A stretch of DNA of 45,428 bases from Aneurinibacillus danicus (GCF_007991215.1 NZ_BJXX01000120.1:1-45428), one strand, 5' to 3'. Positions 8,242-18,902 are shown, counted from the first letter of the stretch. Program-made: numbers and translations. The notes: generated from the letters alone by a model not told the origin.

Positions 8242-8742
8242 ATGGAACAAAAGCACACCATTTCAGTTCTAGTCAATGACCAGCCGGGTGTATTAACCCG
8301 GGTCGCCAGCCTGATGGGTCAGCGCGGCTTCAACATTGACAGCATTACGGTTGGCCAGTCTGAAGAGCCGGGGCTGTCGCGCATGATTATTGTCACGCGC
8401 GGCGACGACAATACCATCGAGCAAATTATGAAGCAGTTCCATAAGCTCATCGACGTACTGAAAGTACAGCACTTGAGCAGCGGTCAGATGGTATCCAGAG
8501 AGCTCGCGCTTATTAAAGTAGAGGCAACTCCGGGAACACGCTCTGAAATTAAAGGTATTATTGAGCCTTTCCGCGCGAGCATTGTCGACGTAGGGCCGGT
8601 TTCTCTGGTTGTTCAGGTTACCGGCGATTCCGAAAAAGTCGATGCGTTAATTGAACTCTTAATGCCATACGGTATTAAAGAGCTTTCGCGTACGGGCGTG
8701 ACTGCGATCAGCCGTGGTGCCGCGACACTTGCCAGAGTATAA
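8242..8742 (+). CDS. ilvN: acetolactate synthase, small regulatory subunit
   Basis: A 166-residue regulatory subunit (also called IlvH) that activates IlvB and confers feedback inhibition by valine. An ACT domain spans about residues 4-78 (HTISVLVNDQPGVLTRVAS, RGFNIDSITVG), followed by the C-terminal domain of the family (LIKVEATPGTRSEI). An upstream in-frame codon would lengthen the protein within ilvB, but the ATG at 8242, just after the ilvB stop, begins the conserved domain and has a GGGAGATGAG site inside the end of ilvB. Translational coupling to ilvB is likely. Confidence 0.95.
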   Translation: MEQKHTISVLVNDQPGVLTRVASLMGQRGFNIDSITVGQSEEPGLSRMIIVTRGDDNTIEQIMKQFHKLIDVLKVQHLSSGQMVSRELALIKVEATPGTRSEIKGIIEPFRASIVDVGPVSLVVQVTGDSEKVDALIELLMPYGIKELSRTGVTAISRGAATLARV

Positions 8743-8771
8743 TCGATAACTATTGCTATCAACACATTTAA

Positions 8772-9800
<1,029 letters not shown>

Positions 9801-9834
9801 GGAGTAAGACAAAAACTGTGGAGGTGGCGAGGGA

Positions 9835-11367
9835 ATGCGTACCATTGAAATTTTTGATACCACCCTGCGGGACGGTGAACAGTCCCCGGGAGTCAACTTA
9901 AGTTCGAAGGAAAAATTAGAAATTGCTTTGCAACTGGAGCGCCTGGGGGTAAACCGGATTGAAGCGGGGTTTGCCGCTGCCTCCCCTGGAGATTTACAAT
10001 CCGTTCGTGAGATTGCAAAACGGGTCAAGAACTCAACGATCGTCAGCTTGTCCCGTGCTCGTTTGCTGGATATCGATAAAGCGTGGGAAGCGCTGAGGGA
10101 CGCCGAATCGGCATGCCTTCATACGTTCCTTGCCACGTCGCCGATTCATCGGAAATATAAACTGAATATGACAAAGGAACAGGTTATCGAAAACGCGGTT
10201 GCTGCCGTAAAGCATGGGAAGAAATATTTCGATATGGTGGAATTCTCCTGTGAAGACGGTTCGCGTACCGAGATTCCGTTCCTGATTGAAGTGGTGCAGG
10301 CGGTTGTCGATGCGGGCGCCCGTATCATCAACATTCCGGATACGGTGGGATATACCACACCGGCCGAATACGCTAATATTTTCACCCAGCTATTAAACAA
10401 CGTGCGGGGCATTGAAAATGTAAAGCTGAGCTGCCACTGTCATGATGACCTCGGAATGGCTGTTGCCAATACTTTGGCTGCCATCCAGGCGGGTGTGACT
10501 CAGGTAGAAGGCACAATCAATGGTATTGGTGAGCGCGCTGGTAATGCTGCTTTAGAAGAGGTAGCATTGGCGCTCGATACCCGCAAGGATTTCTATCAGG
10601 CGACCACCAATCTGAAGCTGGAAGAAATCGCCCGCACAAGCAAGCTTGTCAGCCGCTTGACCGGAATGTTTGTGCCGGGTAACAAAGCAGTTGTGGGCGC
10701 TAATGCGTTTGCCCATCAATCCGGTATCCACCAGGATGGCGTATTGAAAGAAGTAACCACATACGAAATCATTCGTCCGGAGCGCGTGGGCTTCAAATCA
10801 AACCGCCTTGTGCTCGGCAAGCTTTCGGGACGTCATGCTTTCAAAGATAAATTGATAGAGCTGGGTTACCAGTTGAGCCAGGAAGAGCTGGACGACGCGT
10901 TTGCACGTTTTAAAGACTTATGCGACCGCAAGAAAGATGTAAGCGACGAAGATATCGTGGCGCTTGTCGACGCCAAGCTGGTTGATGTGCCGGAAGCGTA
11001 CACGCTTGAGAATGTTCAGCTTTCATACGGAAACAACTCGATACCGACGGCGAGCGTACGCGTGCGTACCTTAAACGGCGAAGTGCTGGAAGAGGCGGCA
11101 TGCGGCAACGGGTCTGTTGATTCCATCTATAAAGCGATCGACCGGGTTACGAACGAAGAAGTGGTGCTGGAGGATTATAAGATTGTATCCGTCACCCACG
11201 GTAAGGATGCACTTGGTGAAGTGTATGTCCGCCTGTCCCAAGGCGATTACACAGTGCAGGGACGCGGGGTTAGCACAGATGTGCTGGAAGCGAGCGCGAA
11301 AGCTTATCTGCGCGCGCTGAATAAACTGGTTGCACGAAGAGGCGACGCGGTAGAAGTCGTGATGTAG
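9835..11367 (+). CDS. leuA: 2-isopropylmalate synthase
   Basis: A 510-residue enzyme that condenses acetyl-CoA with 2-oxoisovalerate, the committing step to leucine. The N-terminal HMGL-like barrel shows [12 protein letters not shown] at 8-19 and the metal ligands in [10 protein letters not shown] near 201; a further signature [14 protein letters not shown] lies near 223. The C-terminal part (about 390-500) is the LeuA regulatory domain that binds leucine. GTGGAGGTGG precedes the ATG. The position behind ilvC and ahead of leuB matches the Bacillus ilvBNC-leuAB order. Confidence 0.96.
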   Translation: MRTIEIFDTTLRDGEQSPGVNLSSKEKLEIALQLERLGVNRIEAGFAAASPGDLQSVREIAKRVKNSTIVSLSRARLLDIDKAWEALRDAESACLHTFLATSPIHRKYKLNMTKEQVIENAVAAVKHGKKYFDMVEFSCEDGSRTEIPFLIEVVQAVVDAGARIINIPDTVGYTTPAEYANIFTQLLNNVRGIENVKLSCHCHDDLGMAVANTLAAIQAGVTQVEGTINGIGERAGNAALEEVALALDTRKDFYQATTNLKLEEIARTSKLVSRLTGMFVPGNKAVVGANAFAHQSGIHQDGVLKEVTTYEIIRPERVGFKSNRLVLGKLSGRHAFKDKLIELGYQLSQEELDDAFARFKDLCDRKKDVSDEDIVALVDAKLVDVPEAYTLENVQLSYGNNSIPTASVRVRTLNGEVLEEAACGNGSVDSIYKAIDRVTNEEVVLEDYKIVSVTHGKDALGEVYVRLSQGDYTVQGRGVSTDVLEASAKAYLRALNKLVARRGDAVEVVM

Positions 11368-11385
11368 AGAGGAAGGAAGCGAGGC

Positions 11386-12480
11386 ATGAGTCAAACGTTT
11401 ACCATCACCGTACTGCCCGGGGACGGCATCGGGCCGGAAGTTATCGAGCAGGCGGTCAATGTACTAAGAGTCATCGAAGAACTCGAAGATGTAAGTTTTA
11501 CGCTTGAATATGCGCGTTTGGGCGGGTGCGCCATCGATGAAGATGGCACACCGCTGCCCCAGGATACGCTGGATAAAGCACGCCGTTCTGATGCTGTGTT
11601 GCTCGGAGCAGTGGGCGGTCCGAAGTGGGATAACAACCCGGCGCACCTTCGTCCGGAAACAGGACTTCTGGGTATCCGTAAGGAATTGGGTCTGTACGCC
11701 AATCTTCGTCCGGCGTTTATGCTCGACTGCATGGTCGGCGTGTCCGCATTGAAAGAAGAAGTCGTCAAAGGCGTGGATCTAATGGTGATTCGCGAATTGA
11801 CAGGCGGCCTCTATTTCGGCGAGAAGAAACGCTATGAAACCGAAAACGGCGAAGTCGCTTCCGACGAATTGATTTATCATGAGTATGAGATTGAGCGAAT
11901 CGTACGTCGGGCGTTCGAGGTGGCACGTCTGCGCAGCAAGAAACTGACCTCCGTGGACAAGGCGAATGTGCTGGAGTCTTCCCGTCTGTGGCGTAAAGTC
12001 GTAGAACGAGTCGCACCGGATTACCCGGATGTAGAATTGCGCCATCAGCTGGTTGATTCCTGCGCCATGGAACTTATCCGTTGGCCGAAGCAGTTCGACA
12101 CGATTGTAACGGAGAATATGTTCGGTGATATTTTAAGCGATGAAGCGTCCATGCTGACAGGCTCGATCGGTATGCTGCCGTCGGCGTCTTTGGCGGACGG
12201 TAACTTCGGTTTGTATGAGCCGGTACACGGATCTGCACCGGACATTGCAGGCAAAGGAATTGCCAACCCGACTGCAACGATTCTGTCTGCCGCGATGATG
12301 CTTAAGTATTCATTTGGCTTGGAGAAGGCGGCGAACGCGATCGAGCAAGCGGTTCATACCGTGCTGAACTCCGGTGTACGCACTGGCGACATCGCCGATA
12401 ATAAAGATGAAGCCGTAGGCACAAAAGAGATGGCCGACAAAATCATCGCCGCTATTCGTGAGGCATACGTGCAAGCGTAG
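11386..12480 (+). CDS. leuB: 3-isopropylmalate dehydrogenase
   Basis: A 364-residue NAD-dependent oxidative decarboxylase that converts 3-isopropylmalate to 2-oxoisocaproate. Signatures include [12 protein letters not shown] near 72, [13 protein letters not shown] near 193 and [14 protein letters not shown] near 240. The NAD-binding loop [18 protein letters not shown] lies near 271-288. The gene is last in the operon; a strong terminator follows at once, so leuC and leuD (isopropylmalate isomerase), which follow in Bacillus subtilis, must be located elsewhere in this genome. Confidence 0.96.
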   Translation: MSQTFTITVLPGDGIGPEVIEQAVNVLRVIEELEDVSFTLEYARLGGCAIDEDGTPLPQDTLDKARRSDAVLLGAVGGPKWDNNPAHLRPETGLLGIRKELGLYANLRPAFMLDCMVGVSALKEEVVKGVDLMVIRELTGGLYFGEKKRYETENGEVASDELIYHEYEIERIVRRAFEVARLRSKKLTSVDKANVLESSRLWRKVVERVAPDYPDVELRHQLVDSCAMELIRWPKQFDTIVTENMFGDILSDEASMLTGSIGMLPSASLADGNFGLYEPVHGSAPDIAGKGIANPTATILSAAMMLKYSFGLEKAANAIEQAVHTVLNSGVRTGDIADNKDEAVGTKEMADKIIAAIREAYVQA

Positions 12481-12497
12481 CGTAATAAACAGCAAAT

Positions 12498-12540
12498 AAA
12501 AATCTCCGCCGTGCATATTGAGCAACGGCGGAGATTTTTA
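12498..12540 (+). terminator. bidirectional terminator between leuB and ysdB
   Basis: AAAAATCTCCGCCGT (12498-12512) pairs perfectly with ACGGCGGAGATTTTT (12525-12539). A/T tails on both sides let it serve the convergent leuB and ysdB transcripts. Confidence 0.9.
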
Positions 12541-12553
12541 TGTTCGTGATTTC

Positions 12554-12928
12554 TTATTCTCGCTGCAAGAATTCTTTCACCGGTGTTCCCCATTCGATTT
12601 CCGCATCCGGATAGCTTTCACGGATAATCTCCGAAATCTCAAAGAAATCATCACGGGTCAGTCCTTTTAGCCTGCTCGACTGACGCGGCCAGAGCGAAAT
12701 CTTGGTCACGGTAAAACGGTCTTCCATGCTCCCCAGATATTTCTCGCCTTCAAATAAAACTCCCTTGTATGTTAACAGCAGATTGCGGCGCACATTGTCT
12801 TCGTCATCGAGGACGAACGTCTGTTTTTTCTCAATCGCAGACATAAGTTTTCGCTTCGGATTGAAAATATATTGAAACCACCATACGATAAAGGCGATGA
12901 TTGTCAAAAGCAGCAGCAAACGCAGCAT
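12554..12928 (-). CDS. ysdB: YsdB-like membrane-anchored protein (sigma-W pathway type)
   Basis: A 124-residue protein with one N-terminal membrane helix (LLLLLTIIAFIVWWFQYIF, about 4-22) followed by a soluble domain with VLDDEDNVRRNLLLTYKGVL and a C-terminal EWGTPVKEFL. It resembles the YsdB family, named a sigma-W pathway protein in Bacillus subtilis; the biochemical role is unknown. The ATG at 12928 is preferred because AGAGGG sits 7 bases upstream, whereas longer frames would add about 90 residues without such a site. I looked for a sigma-W promoter and did not find a convincing one. Confidence 0.75.
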   Translation of the reverse strand: MLRLLLLLTIIAFIVWWFQYIFNPKRKLMSAIEKKQTFVLDDEDNVRRNLLLTYKGVLFEGEKYLGSMEDRFTVTKISLWPRQSSRLKGLTRDDFFEISEIIRESYPDAEIEWGTPVKEFLQRE

Positions 12929-13003
12929 GCGATTCCCTCTTTTCATCGAAAAGTATCCATTTATTTTCTTATACGGATTGATTAGAAAAAGGATGCAAAA
13001 AAA

Positions 13004-13012
13004 TGCTATACT
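13004..13012 (+). promoter_or_regulatory. extended -10 promoter of the radical SAM gene
   Basis: TGCTATACT forms an extended -10 element about 40 bases before the start codon; no good -35 box is seen. Confidence 0.55.
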
Positions 13013-13051
13013 ATCACACAGAAATCCATTTAAAATGAGGGATTGCATTTC

Positions 13052-14818
13052 ATGAATGTGCTCATAACGACACTGAACGCAAAATACATCCATACCTCGC
13101 TGGCTCTGCGCTATTTGAAGGCATTCTGCCAGGAAGATTTCGAGGTGGATCTTGTGGAATACACAATTAAGGACCCTGCAATGAATGTGGTATCCGATTT
13201 GTTTCAACGGAAACCGGATGTGATTGGTTTCTCCTGCTACATTTGGAACATCGAAGAGACCATTCAGATTATCTCCATGCTAAAAAAGGTTATGCCCGGA
13301 GTCAAGATTGTACTCGGCGGACCCGAAGTGTCATACGATGTCGAGTACTGGATGAACCGCCTGACCGATGTTGACTTTATTGTGGTAGGCGAAGGAGAAG
13401 AAACGTTTCACCATCTTCTGACGGAAATGAAAGGCGAGCAAAAGTATCATTTTGTCTATGGAATTGCCTATCGAAAAGAAGACGAAGTGATCGTCAATCC
13501 ACCCCGTCCGAAGCTGGATTTGAATCGTATTCCGTCTCCGTTTTACTTCGAAGAAGATATACCTCATCTCGGCAACCGGGTTACGTATTTTGAAACAAGC
13601 CGCGGCTGCCCGTTCTCCTGTCAATTTTGCCTCTCCAGTATTGAGGTGGGGGTACGGTATTTTGATATTGAACGGACGAAGCGGGATTTGTTGCATTTGA
13701 TCGAGAGCGGGGCCAAGCTCATTAAATTCGTCGATCGTACATTTAATATTAAACGTGAGTATGCAATGGAGATTTTTCAATTTTTAATTGAAAATCACCG
13801 GGGATGTGTGTTTCAGTTTGAGATTACTGCAGACATTATGCGGCCTGAGGTGCTTGATTATCTGGCCGAGCATGCGCCGCCAGGCATTTTCCGGTTTGAA
13901 ATCGGTGTGCAATCCACCAACGACACGACGAACGATATCGTTAAACGCCGCCAGAATTTCACCAAGCTGGCCCGTACGGTTACCAAAGTCAAAGAGAGCG
14001 GAAAAATTGACCAGCACCTTGACTTAATTGCGGGTCTACCGGAAGAGGACTACATGTCATTCCGCAAAACGTTCAACGATGTGTTTGCACTGCGTCCCGA
14101 AGAACTGCAGCTCGGTTTCCTGAAAATGCTGCGCGGAACAGGCATGCGTATCAGCGCGGAGAAATACGGCTATAAGTACATGGATCATGCGCCGTATGAA
14201 ATTTTAGAAAACCGTGTTCTTCCGTTTTCGGATATCGTTCGGATTAAACGGGTGGAGGATGTGCTGGAGAAGTACTGGAACGCGCATCGTATGGATATAA
14301 CACTGTTGTATTTAATTGAGCGGGAATTCGCGTCTGCTTTCGACTTTTTCCAGGAGTTCGGGGATTTCTGGGAAAAGCGGGGGTGGTCGCGCATTGGTCA
14401 CCAATTGGAAGACCTGTTCACACGTCTGCATATGTTCTTGAGAGAAAGAGACACGGAGTGCTTGCCGGTAATCGAAGGATTAATGAAATACGATTACTTC
14501 ATGAACTACAAATATAAGCCTCGGAAAGTGTGGTGGACGCATGAAATCCGGAAAGCGGAGCAATCCCGTCTGCTGAAGCTGTTGGCCCGACAGCCGGAGC
14601 TTGCCGGAGCGGAGTTCACTGCGCTTGGGCTTGATGAGAAACAGTTGCACAAACACACGATGCTGGAGATTGTACCGGTTAACTTGTCCATTTACCTATC
14701 ATTGGGCGAGATAAAGCGAGAAGATACATTGCTGCTCGTCTACTATAATCCCGAGGAAAGCGATAGACCGCAGACGTATTTTGTTCCAATGCATATGTTA
14801 AGGGAAGTATCTGCATAA
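13052..14818 (+). CDS. B12-binding domain radical SAM protein (DUF4080 type)
   Basis: A 588-residue protein. The N-terminal part (about 1-140) is a cobalamin-binding Rossmann-like domain (GFSCYIWNIEETIQ, VLGGPEVSYD, VVGEGEETF). A radical SAM core follows, with the iron-sulphur motif CPFSCQFC near residue 190 in FETSRGCPFSCQFC, and the C-terminal 200 residues match the DUF4080 type found with such proteins. The enzyme probably uses S-adenosylmethionine radical chemistry with a B12 cofactor; the substrate is unknown. The ATG at 13052 is preferred over a TTG nine bases earlier, because the TGAGGGA site is too close to the TTG. Confidence 0.88.
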   Translation: MNVLITTLNAKYIHTSLALRYLKAFCQEDFEVDLVEYTIKDPAMNVVSDLFQRKPDVIGFSCYIWNIEETIQIISMLKKVMPGVKIVLGGPEVSYDVEYWMNRLTDVDFIVVGEGEETFHHLLTEMKGEQKYHFVYGIAYRKEDEVIVNPPRPKLDLNRIPSPFYFEEDIPHLGNRVTYFETSRGCPFSCQFCLSSIEVGVRYFDIERTKRDLLHLIESGAKLIKFVDRTFNIKREYAMEIFQFLIENHRGCVFQFEITADIMRPEVLDYLAEHAPPGIFRFEIGVQSTNDTTNDIVKRRQNFTKLARTVTKVKESGKIDQHLDLIAGLPEEDYMSFRKTFNDVFALRPEELQLGFLKMLRGTGMRISAEKYGYKYMDHAPYEILENRVLPFSDIVRIKRVEDVLEKYWNAHRMDITLLYLIEREFASAFDFFQEFGDFWEKRGWSRIGHQLEDLFTRLHMFLRERDTECLPVIEGLMKYDYFMNYKYKPRKVWWTHEIRKAEQSRLLKLLARQPELAGAEFTALGLDEKQLHKHTMLEIVPVNLSIYLSLGEIKREDTLLLVYYNPEESDRPQTYFVPMHMLREVSA

Positions 14819-14823
14819 AATAA

Positions 14824-14871
14824 GACCTGCTCCTCTTCCCGGTTTTCCGGGAGGAGCCGCAGGTCCTTTTT
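14824..14871 (+). terminator. intrinsic terminator after the radical SAM gene
   Basis: GACCTGC...TCCTC pairs with GAGGA...GCAGGTC and is followed by CCTTTTT. Confidence 0.85.
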
Positions 14872-14880
14872 CATGGTATA

Positions 14881-14926
14881 GGAAAGTATATGTTGCTTTA
14901 CAGTGATAAAGCGACATATATTTTCC
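14881..14926. repeat. imperfect inverted repeat (hairpin) of unknown role
   Basis: GGAAAGTATATGTTGCTTTA at 14881-14900 pairs with TAAAGCGACATATATTTTCC (14907-14926) with two or three mismatches. It lies between convergent genes and lacks a T-run on either side, so it is not an obvious terminator. Confidence 0.7.
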
Positions 14927-15040
14927 TTCCATTCGTACGCGACAAAAAGCGGCTGTTTGGCTTCTTTGAGGAAAAAGGACGAGCGGCAACGCCCGCGAGT
15001 TTTTCTCATTACAAAACTATTCTCTTTTCTTAAGATTCGC

Positions 15041-15247
15041 TTATGTCCGCGCTTTTTTAGGTGCACAGAACAATGTAATGGTATACAGGCCGCTCAAACC
15101 GATCAGTGCATAGACAATGCGGGAGAGCAATGCGTTCTGACCGCCGAAAATCGCGGCGATTAAGTCAAATTGAAAGAAGCCTATAAGTCCCCAGTTAATC
15201 GCGCCAATAATCACCAAAGCGAGTGCAATTCGCAACAGAGTGTTCAT
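15041..15247 (-). CDS. yuzA: DUF378 family membrane protein (YuzA-like)
   Basis: A 68-residue protein with two membrane helices (about 5-25 and 43-62) and the family motifs INWGLIGFFQFDLIAAIFGG and RIVYALIGLSGLY. These are diagnostic of the DUF378 family, whose Bacillus subtilis member is YuzA; the function is unknown. AAGAGGGA lies 5-6 bases before the ATG. It is transcribed alone toward the convergent radical SAM gene. Confidence 0.85.
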   Translation of the reverse strand: MNTLLRIALALVIIGAINWGLIGFFQFDLIAAIFGGQNALLSRIVYALIGLSGLYTITLFCAPKKART

Positions 15248-15428
15248 GCAAATCCCTCTTTTCCTTTTGGTTTGGCCAGAGACGGTCCTTACTCAGGAGA
15301 TGTGAGATAATCGTTGTGTATATTTCATAACTATCACGAATACTTGTAAATTATTCATGTTTTGTAGAAATATTTTATAAAGCTTGTCTAGGAAAAGGGA
15401 ATTGTCAATTATGTGTTTTGTGAGCCTA

Positions 15429-15806
15429 TTAAGGAGAATGCAGTTTATGTTTTTTCTGGTTCGCACGAATATAACGATGCATGATAAATTCTACCATTCC
15501 TAAAGCAGTACCCGCCAGGATGCCGCCGGGCAGCGTAATCTGACTTTCGGGGAACAGCCAACCGGACATGTAGACGATAGCGACAATAGCGAGCGCTCCC
15601 TGAAGCGTGGCGAGGTAAATCCCGTACATGCCGAGTACCGCTTCATCGGCAAGCAGGCCGATGATTATCAGTAGCAGGCTTACATCAAGCCAGTGATTCA
15701 CACTTCCGAATGTAAGCTGTCGGGGAAAGAGCATCGACAGTAAATAAAGAACGCCTGGAAACATAACCGCTTTATATAAAAGGTTAAGAATGACACGTTT
15801 TGCCAC
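15429..15806 (-). CDS. small four-helix membrane protein, possibly DUF2512 family
   Basis: A 125-residue protein with four predicted membrane segments: about residues 8-28, 38-57, 63-83 and 90-112. It starts with GTG at 15806: AAGGAGGG lies 5 bases before it, while the longer upstream frame lacks a site and reads through the promoter region of the next gene. The spacing of helices, the LADEAVLGMYG loop and the basic C-terminal tail recall DUF2512 (YndM-like) proteins, but I am not certain. It is divergent from the M42 peptidase gene. Confidence 0.7.
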   Translation of the reverse strand: MAKRVILNLLYKAVMFPGVLYLLSMLFPRQLTFGSVNHWLDVSLLLIIIGLLADEAVLGMYGIYLATLQGALAIVAIVYMSGWLFPESQITLPGGILAGTALGMVEFIMHRYIRANQKKHKLHSP

Positions 15807-15918
15807 TTCAAGCCCTCCTTTTTGTTTTAGTATGTGTATAAAGTATGCGATAATATGGATAGGAAAGGTAAAGCTTGGCATTCTATATTCTGTATAGAAC
15901 AACACGGGAGGAATCATT

Positions 15919-16998
15919 ATGGAAGATAAGACATTGCAGATGTACAAAGAGCTGACCGAAACCCCCGGTGTTCCGGGTCATGAGCGCCAGGTGCGCGAAG
16001 TTATGCGCAAGTACATAGAGCCGTACGCCGACGAGGTGACGACCGACAATCTGGGAAGCTTGCTGGCGCGCAAAGGGAACAAGGGACCGAAGATTATGGT
16101 GGCCGGCCACCTGGATGAAGTGGGCTTTATGGTAACCATGATTACGGACAAAGGATTTCTGAAATTCCAGCCGCTTGGCGGTTGGTGGGAACAGGTGATG
16201 CTGGCGCAGCGCGTCGCCGTGCAGACACGAAACGGAGTCATCGAAGGGGTTATCGGCTCCGTACCTCCGCATATCCTGTCGCCTGAAGCACGCAAGAAGC
16301 CGGTTGATATAAAGGATATGTTCATTGATATCGGAGCTTCCAGCAAGGAGCAGGCCGAAGAATACGGAGTACGCCCGGGCGATACGGTTGTGCCGATTTG
16401 TCCGTTCACGATCATGACCAATCCGAAAATCATGATGGCGAAGGCCTGGGATAACCGTGTCGGTATCGCCATGGCTATTCAGACACTGCAGGAACTAAAA
16501 GGCGTTGATCATCCGAATACCGTTTACGGCGTGGGTACGGTACAGGAGGAAGTGGGCCTGCGCGGTGCACAAACATCCGTGTTCGCGATCGATCCGGATA
16601 TTGCGTTCGCCGTAGATGTGGGAATTGCCGGCGATACTCCGGGCGTCAAGGAAGGGGATGCCATGTCCAAAATCGGGGAGGGACCGCAGATTCTGCTGTA
16701 TGATGCGTCCATGATTGGCCATCCCGGCCTGCGCAAACTGGTGGTGGAGACGGCGGAAGAGCATAATATTCCGTTCCAGTATGACGTAATGGCGCGCGGC
16801 GGCACCGATGCAGGGCGTATGCATTTGAACGGCAAAGGCGTACCGTCCATCGTTATCGGCATCGCCACCCGCTACATCCATAGCCACGCTGCCATCCTGC
16901 ATCGTGACGATATTGACAATGCAGTTAAACTTATCACTGAAACGATTAAAAAGCTCGACGAAGACACTGTCGCCAAAATTAAGCGCGGCGAATATTAA
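15919..16998 (+). CDS. ysdC: M42 family metallopeptidase (YsdC-like)
   Basis: A 359-residue cytosolic aminopeptidase or endoglucanase-like metallopeptidase of family M42. The two-metal site is visible in [12 protein letters not shown] (H64, D66), KAWDNRVG near 174 and the catalytic [10 protein letters not shown] near 208, with [13 protein letters not shown] near 293 and the last histidine in RYIHSHAA near 321. A PDZ-like insertion lies between about 70 and 170. Family members form large tetrahedral dodecamers that trim peptides. GGGAGGAAT precedes the ATG. In Bacillus subtilis ysdC follows ysdB, which fits this neighbourhood. Confidence 0.93.
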   Translation: MEDKTLQMYKELTETPGVPGHERQVREVMRKYIEPYADEVTTDNLGSLLARKGNKGPKIMVAGHLDEVGFMVTMITDKGFLKFQPLGGWWEQVMLAQRVAVQTRNGVIEGVIGSVPPHILSPEARKKPVDIKDMFIDIGASSKEQAEEYGVRPGDTVVPICPFTIMTNPKIMMAKAWDNRVGIAMAIQTLQELKGVDHPNTVYGVGTVQEEVGLRGAQTSVFAIDPDIAFAVDVGIAGDTPGVKEGDAMSKIGEGPQILLYDASMIGHPGLRKLVVETAEEHNIPFQYDVMARGGTDAGRMHLNGKGVPSIVIGIATRYIHSHAAILHRDDIDNAVKLITETIKKLDEDTVAKIKRGEY

Positions 16999-17012
16999 TA
17001 AAGAAACAAATG

Positions 17013-17046
17013 AAAACTCCCGGAGTTCATTTATCCGGGAGTTTTT
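17013..17046 (+). terminator. bidirectional terminator between ysdC and sspI
   Basis: AAAACTCCCGGA (17013-17024) pairs with TCCGGGAGTTTT (17034-17045), with T residues after it and A residues before it. Confidence 0.88.
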
Positions 17047-17068
17047 ACTATTCCGCTCTGCTTCTACC

Positions 17069-17284
17069 TCATTGAACTTGATTGTAGATACAATCGACCA
17101 TTTTGTTTTTCTCTTGATCGTTAGCTTCCCGCCACAGCAATTCGAACAGAACGCCCAGGCCGGGCAGCGTTTTTTCCTCACCGCTGGTGATAGCGTCCAC
17201 AATTGTATGGCGTACATCTTCTTTAGATGAACCCTGCATGTTTTGCATGATCGCCGCACGCAAATCAAGGTTGGAAATGTTCAT
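17069..17284 (-). CDS. sspI: small acid-soluble spore protein SspI
   Basis: A 71-residue protein of the SspI family, made in the developing forespore and found in the spore core. The family pattern is clear: DLRAAIMQNMQG at the N-terminus, TIVDAITSGEEKTLPGLGVL in the middle and FELLWREA near the end. The ATG at 17284 is preferred; a GTG three codons upstream sits directly against the AAGGAG site. This gene is direct evidence that the organism forms endospores. I could not find a clear sigma-G promoter. Confidence 0.92.
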   Translation of the reverse strand: MNISNLDLRAAIMQNMQGSSKEDVRHTIVDAITSGEEKTLPGLGVLFELLWREANDQEKNKMVDCIYNQVQ

Positions 17285-17382
17285 TTGCTCCACGCTCCTT
17301 CACCTAATAACCAAATGGCTTCGTACCATAGTTTCACCGGAATGATTTATTTTCATCCCTATCGAAAAGACTAGAAAGAGAG

Positions 17383-17391
17383 TGGTATAAT
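17383..17391 (+). promoter_or_regulatory. extended -10 promoter of the ktrC-like gene
   Basis: TGGTATAAT stands 32 bases before the ATG; no good -35 box. Confidence 0.6.
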
Positions 17392-17422
17392 AAAAAGCGG
17401 ATTTGTAAAGGGGTGGAAATGC

Positions 17423-18079
17423 ATGGCAGGTCAATCTTATGCGGTCATCGGTATGGGCCGTTTCGGCGCCAGTGTGGCGCAGGCGCTTTATAATATGGGA
17501 TACGATGTCATGGTTCTTGACGAAAACGAGGAACGTATCCAGGATCATATCAATATTGCCACGCATGCGGTACAGGCGGACTCGACGGATGAACAGGCGC
17601 TCCGCGAAGTGGGTATCCGAAATTTCGATGTTGTAGTCGTGGCGATTGGTGCGGATATTCAGGCCAGTATTCTAACAACGCTTATTCTAAAAGAGATGGG
17701 CGTAAAGATGATTGTAGCCAAAGCGCAGAATGAACGGCATGGACAAGTGCTCTACAAGGTGGGTGCTGACCGCGTCGTATTTCCGGAACGCGACATGGGT
17801 CTGCGCGTCGCCCATAACCTGGTCTCGCCAAACGTGCTTGACTTCGTTGAACTGGCGGAAGAATACAGTATCGCCGAGGTAGCGGCATCTGAGGCTATGG
17901 ATGGCAAGAATCTTATGGAGCTGGACGTTCGGGCCCGCTTCGGCGTTAACGTTATGGCGATTAAGAGCGGCAATTCATTCAATATTGCCCCGAATCCTTC
18001 GGATACAATTCATGAAGGGGATATTCTTATCGTAATCGGACATAATGACGATTTGAAGAAATTCGAGGAAGAATCTTGA
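17423..18079 (+). CDS. ktrC: potassium uptake regulatory protein, KtrA/KtrC type
   Basis: A 218-residue RCK protein that gates a Ktr potassium channel on the cytosolic side. The N-terminal RCK_N domain has the nucleotide-binding motif AVIGMGRFGASVA (about 7-19), the acidic residue that holds the ribose in VMVLDENEE near 36, and ends near 120; an RCK_C domain (about 135-216) follows. The fold binds ATP/ADP and, in this family, cyclic di-AMP at RCK_C. No KtrB or KtrD membrane subunit is nearby, so it is named after the stand-alone KtrC; KtrA remains possible. Confidence 0.88.
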   Translation: MAGQSYAVIGMGRFGASVAQALYNMGYDVMVLDENEERIQDHINIATHAVQADSTDEQALREVGIRNFDVVVVAIGADIQASILTTLILKEMGVKMIVAKAQNERHGQVLYKVGADRVVFPERDMGLRVAHNLVSPNVLDFVELAEEYSIAEVAASEAMDGKNLMELDVRARFGVNVMAIKSGNSFNIAPNPSDTIHEGDILIVIGHNDDLKKFEEES

Positions 18080-18110
18080 CAGACAGAATAGATGAGTAAG
18101 GAGTATACGG

Positions 18111-18902
18111 ATGGAAACGATTATCTCGGTGCAGAATCCGCGCGTAAAAGGGTGGGCAAAGCTGCACACCCGCAAAGAGCGGGAGAAGACAGGACGTTTC
18201 CTGCTGGAAGGTCCGCATATTGTGGAGGAAGCATGCCGGGCAGGCATTATACTGGAAGCGGTGTTGCTGGAAGAAGAAGCGAACGTGCCGGAATGGTTGA
18301 ACACATACCTGCGGGCGCACGGAAGCACTGACTTGATTCAGGTGAGCCGGCCTGTGCTGGAAAAGATAGCGGAAACTAAAACGCCTCAAGGTATGCTGGC
18401 TGTAGCGGAAAAGGGGGAGAGACGTCCTGAAGCATTGCCGGAGGACTGCCTGCTGCTCGTGCTTGATCGACTGCAGGACCCGGGCAATGTCGGAACGCTG
18501 ATTCGTACGGCGGATGCGGCCGGCTTCGACGGAGTCGTTATCGGAGATGGCAGTGCGGACTTATACAATAGTAAAACCCTTCGCTCCACAATGGGCTCGC
18601 TGTTCCATCTGCCGATCTGGCAGGAAAATATACCTGAATTCATCAGACGGTCGAAGCAGCAGCAGCCCCAGTTGCGTATTATCGGAACAAGCCTGCAGGA
18701 ATCCAGACCATATACGGATGTTTCTTATACAGGCGCGACGGCATTGGTTATCGGAAATGAAGGAAGCGGCATTTCCGATGAAGTATTGGCGCTTACCGAC
18801 CAGAATGTTATTATTCCAATTCACGGACGCGCCGAATCTCTGAATGCAGCGATTGCGGGTTCCATTATGATGTATGAGGCAGTAAGGCAGCGTATGAGAT
18901 AG
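18111..18902 (+). CDS. ysgA: TrmH/SpoU family RNA 2'-O-methyltransferase (YsgA-like)
   Basis: A 263-residue SPOUT methyltransferase expected to methylate ribose 2'-OH of rRNA or tRNA with S-adenosylmethionine. The N-terminal substrate-binding domain (about 1-95) contains QNPRVKGWAKL, and the catalytic trefoil-knot domain shows LDRLQDPGNVGTLIRTADAA near 118-137, VIGNEGSGIS near 214 and IPIHGRAESLNAAIAGSI near 236. These three motifs are diagnostic of the family. AAGGAG precedes the ATG. In Bacillus subtilis ysgA lies just upstream of pheS; here a convergent DUF2225 gene is in between. Confidence 0.93.
   Translation: METIISVQNPRVKGWAKLHTRKEREKTGRFLLEGPHIVEEACRAGIILEAVLLEEEANVPEWLNTYLRAHGSTDLIQVSRPVLEKIAETKTPQGMLAVAEKGERRPEALPEDCLLLVLDRLQDPGNVGTLIRTADAAGFDGVVIGDGSADLYNSKTLRSTMGSLFHLPIWQENIPEFIRRSKQQQPQLRIIGTSLQESRPYTDVSYTGATALVIGNEGSGISDEVLALTDQNVIIPIHGRAESLNAAIAGSIMMYEAVRQRMR

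Noticed and set aside
12929-13020. sigma-W promoter expected for ysdB
   Set aside because: CGTATA is present on the minus strand, but there is no AAC-type -35 motif at 16-17 bases.
14952-15010. A fourth copy of the dispersed hairpin repeat
   Set aside because: GAGGAAAAAGG and a later TTTTTCTC bracket a GC-rich centre in the same style, but base-level similarity to the three listed copies is too low.
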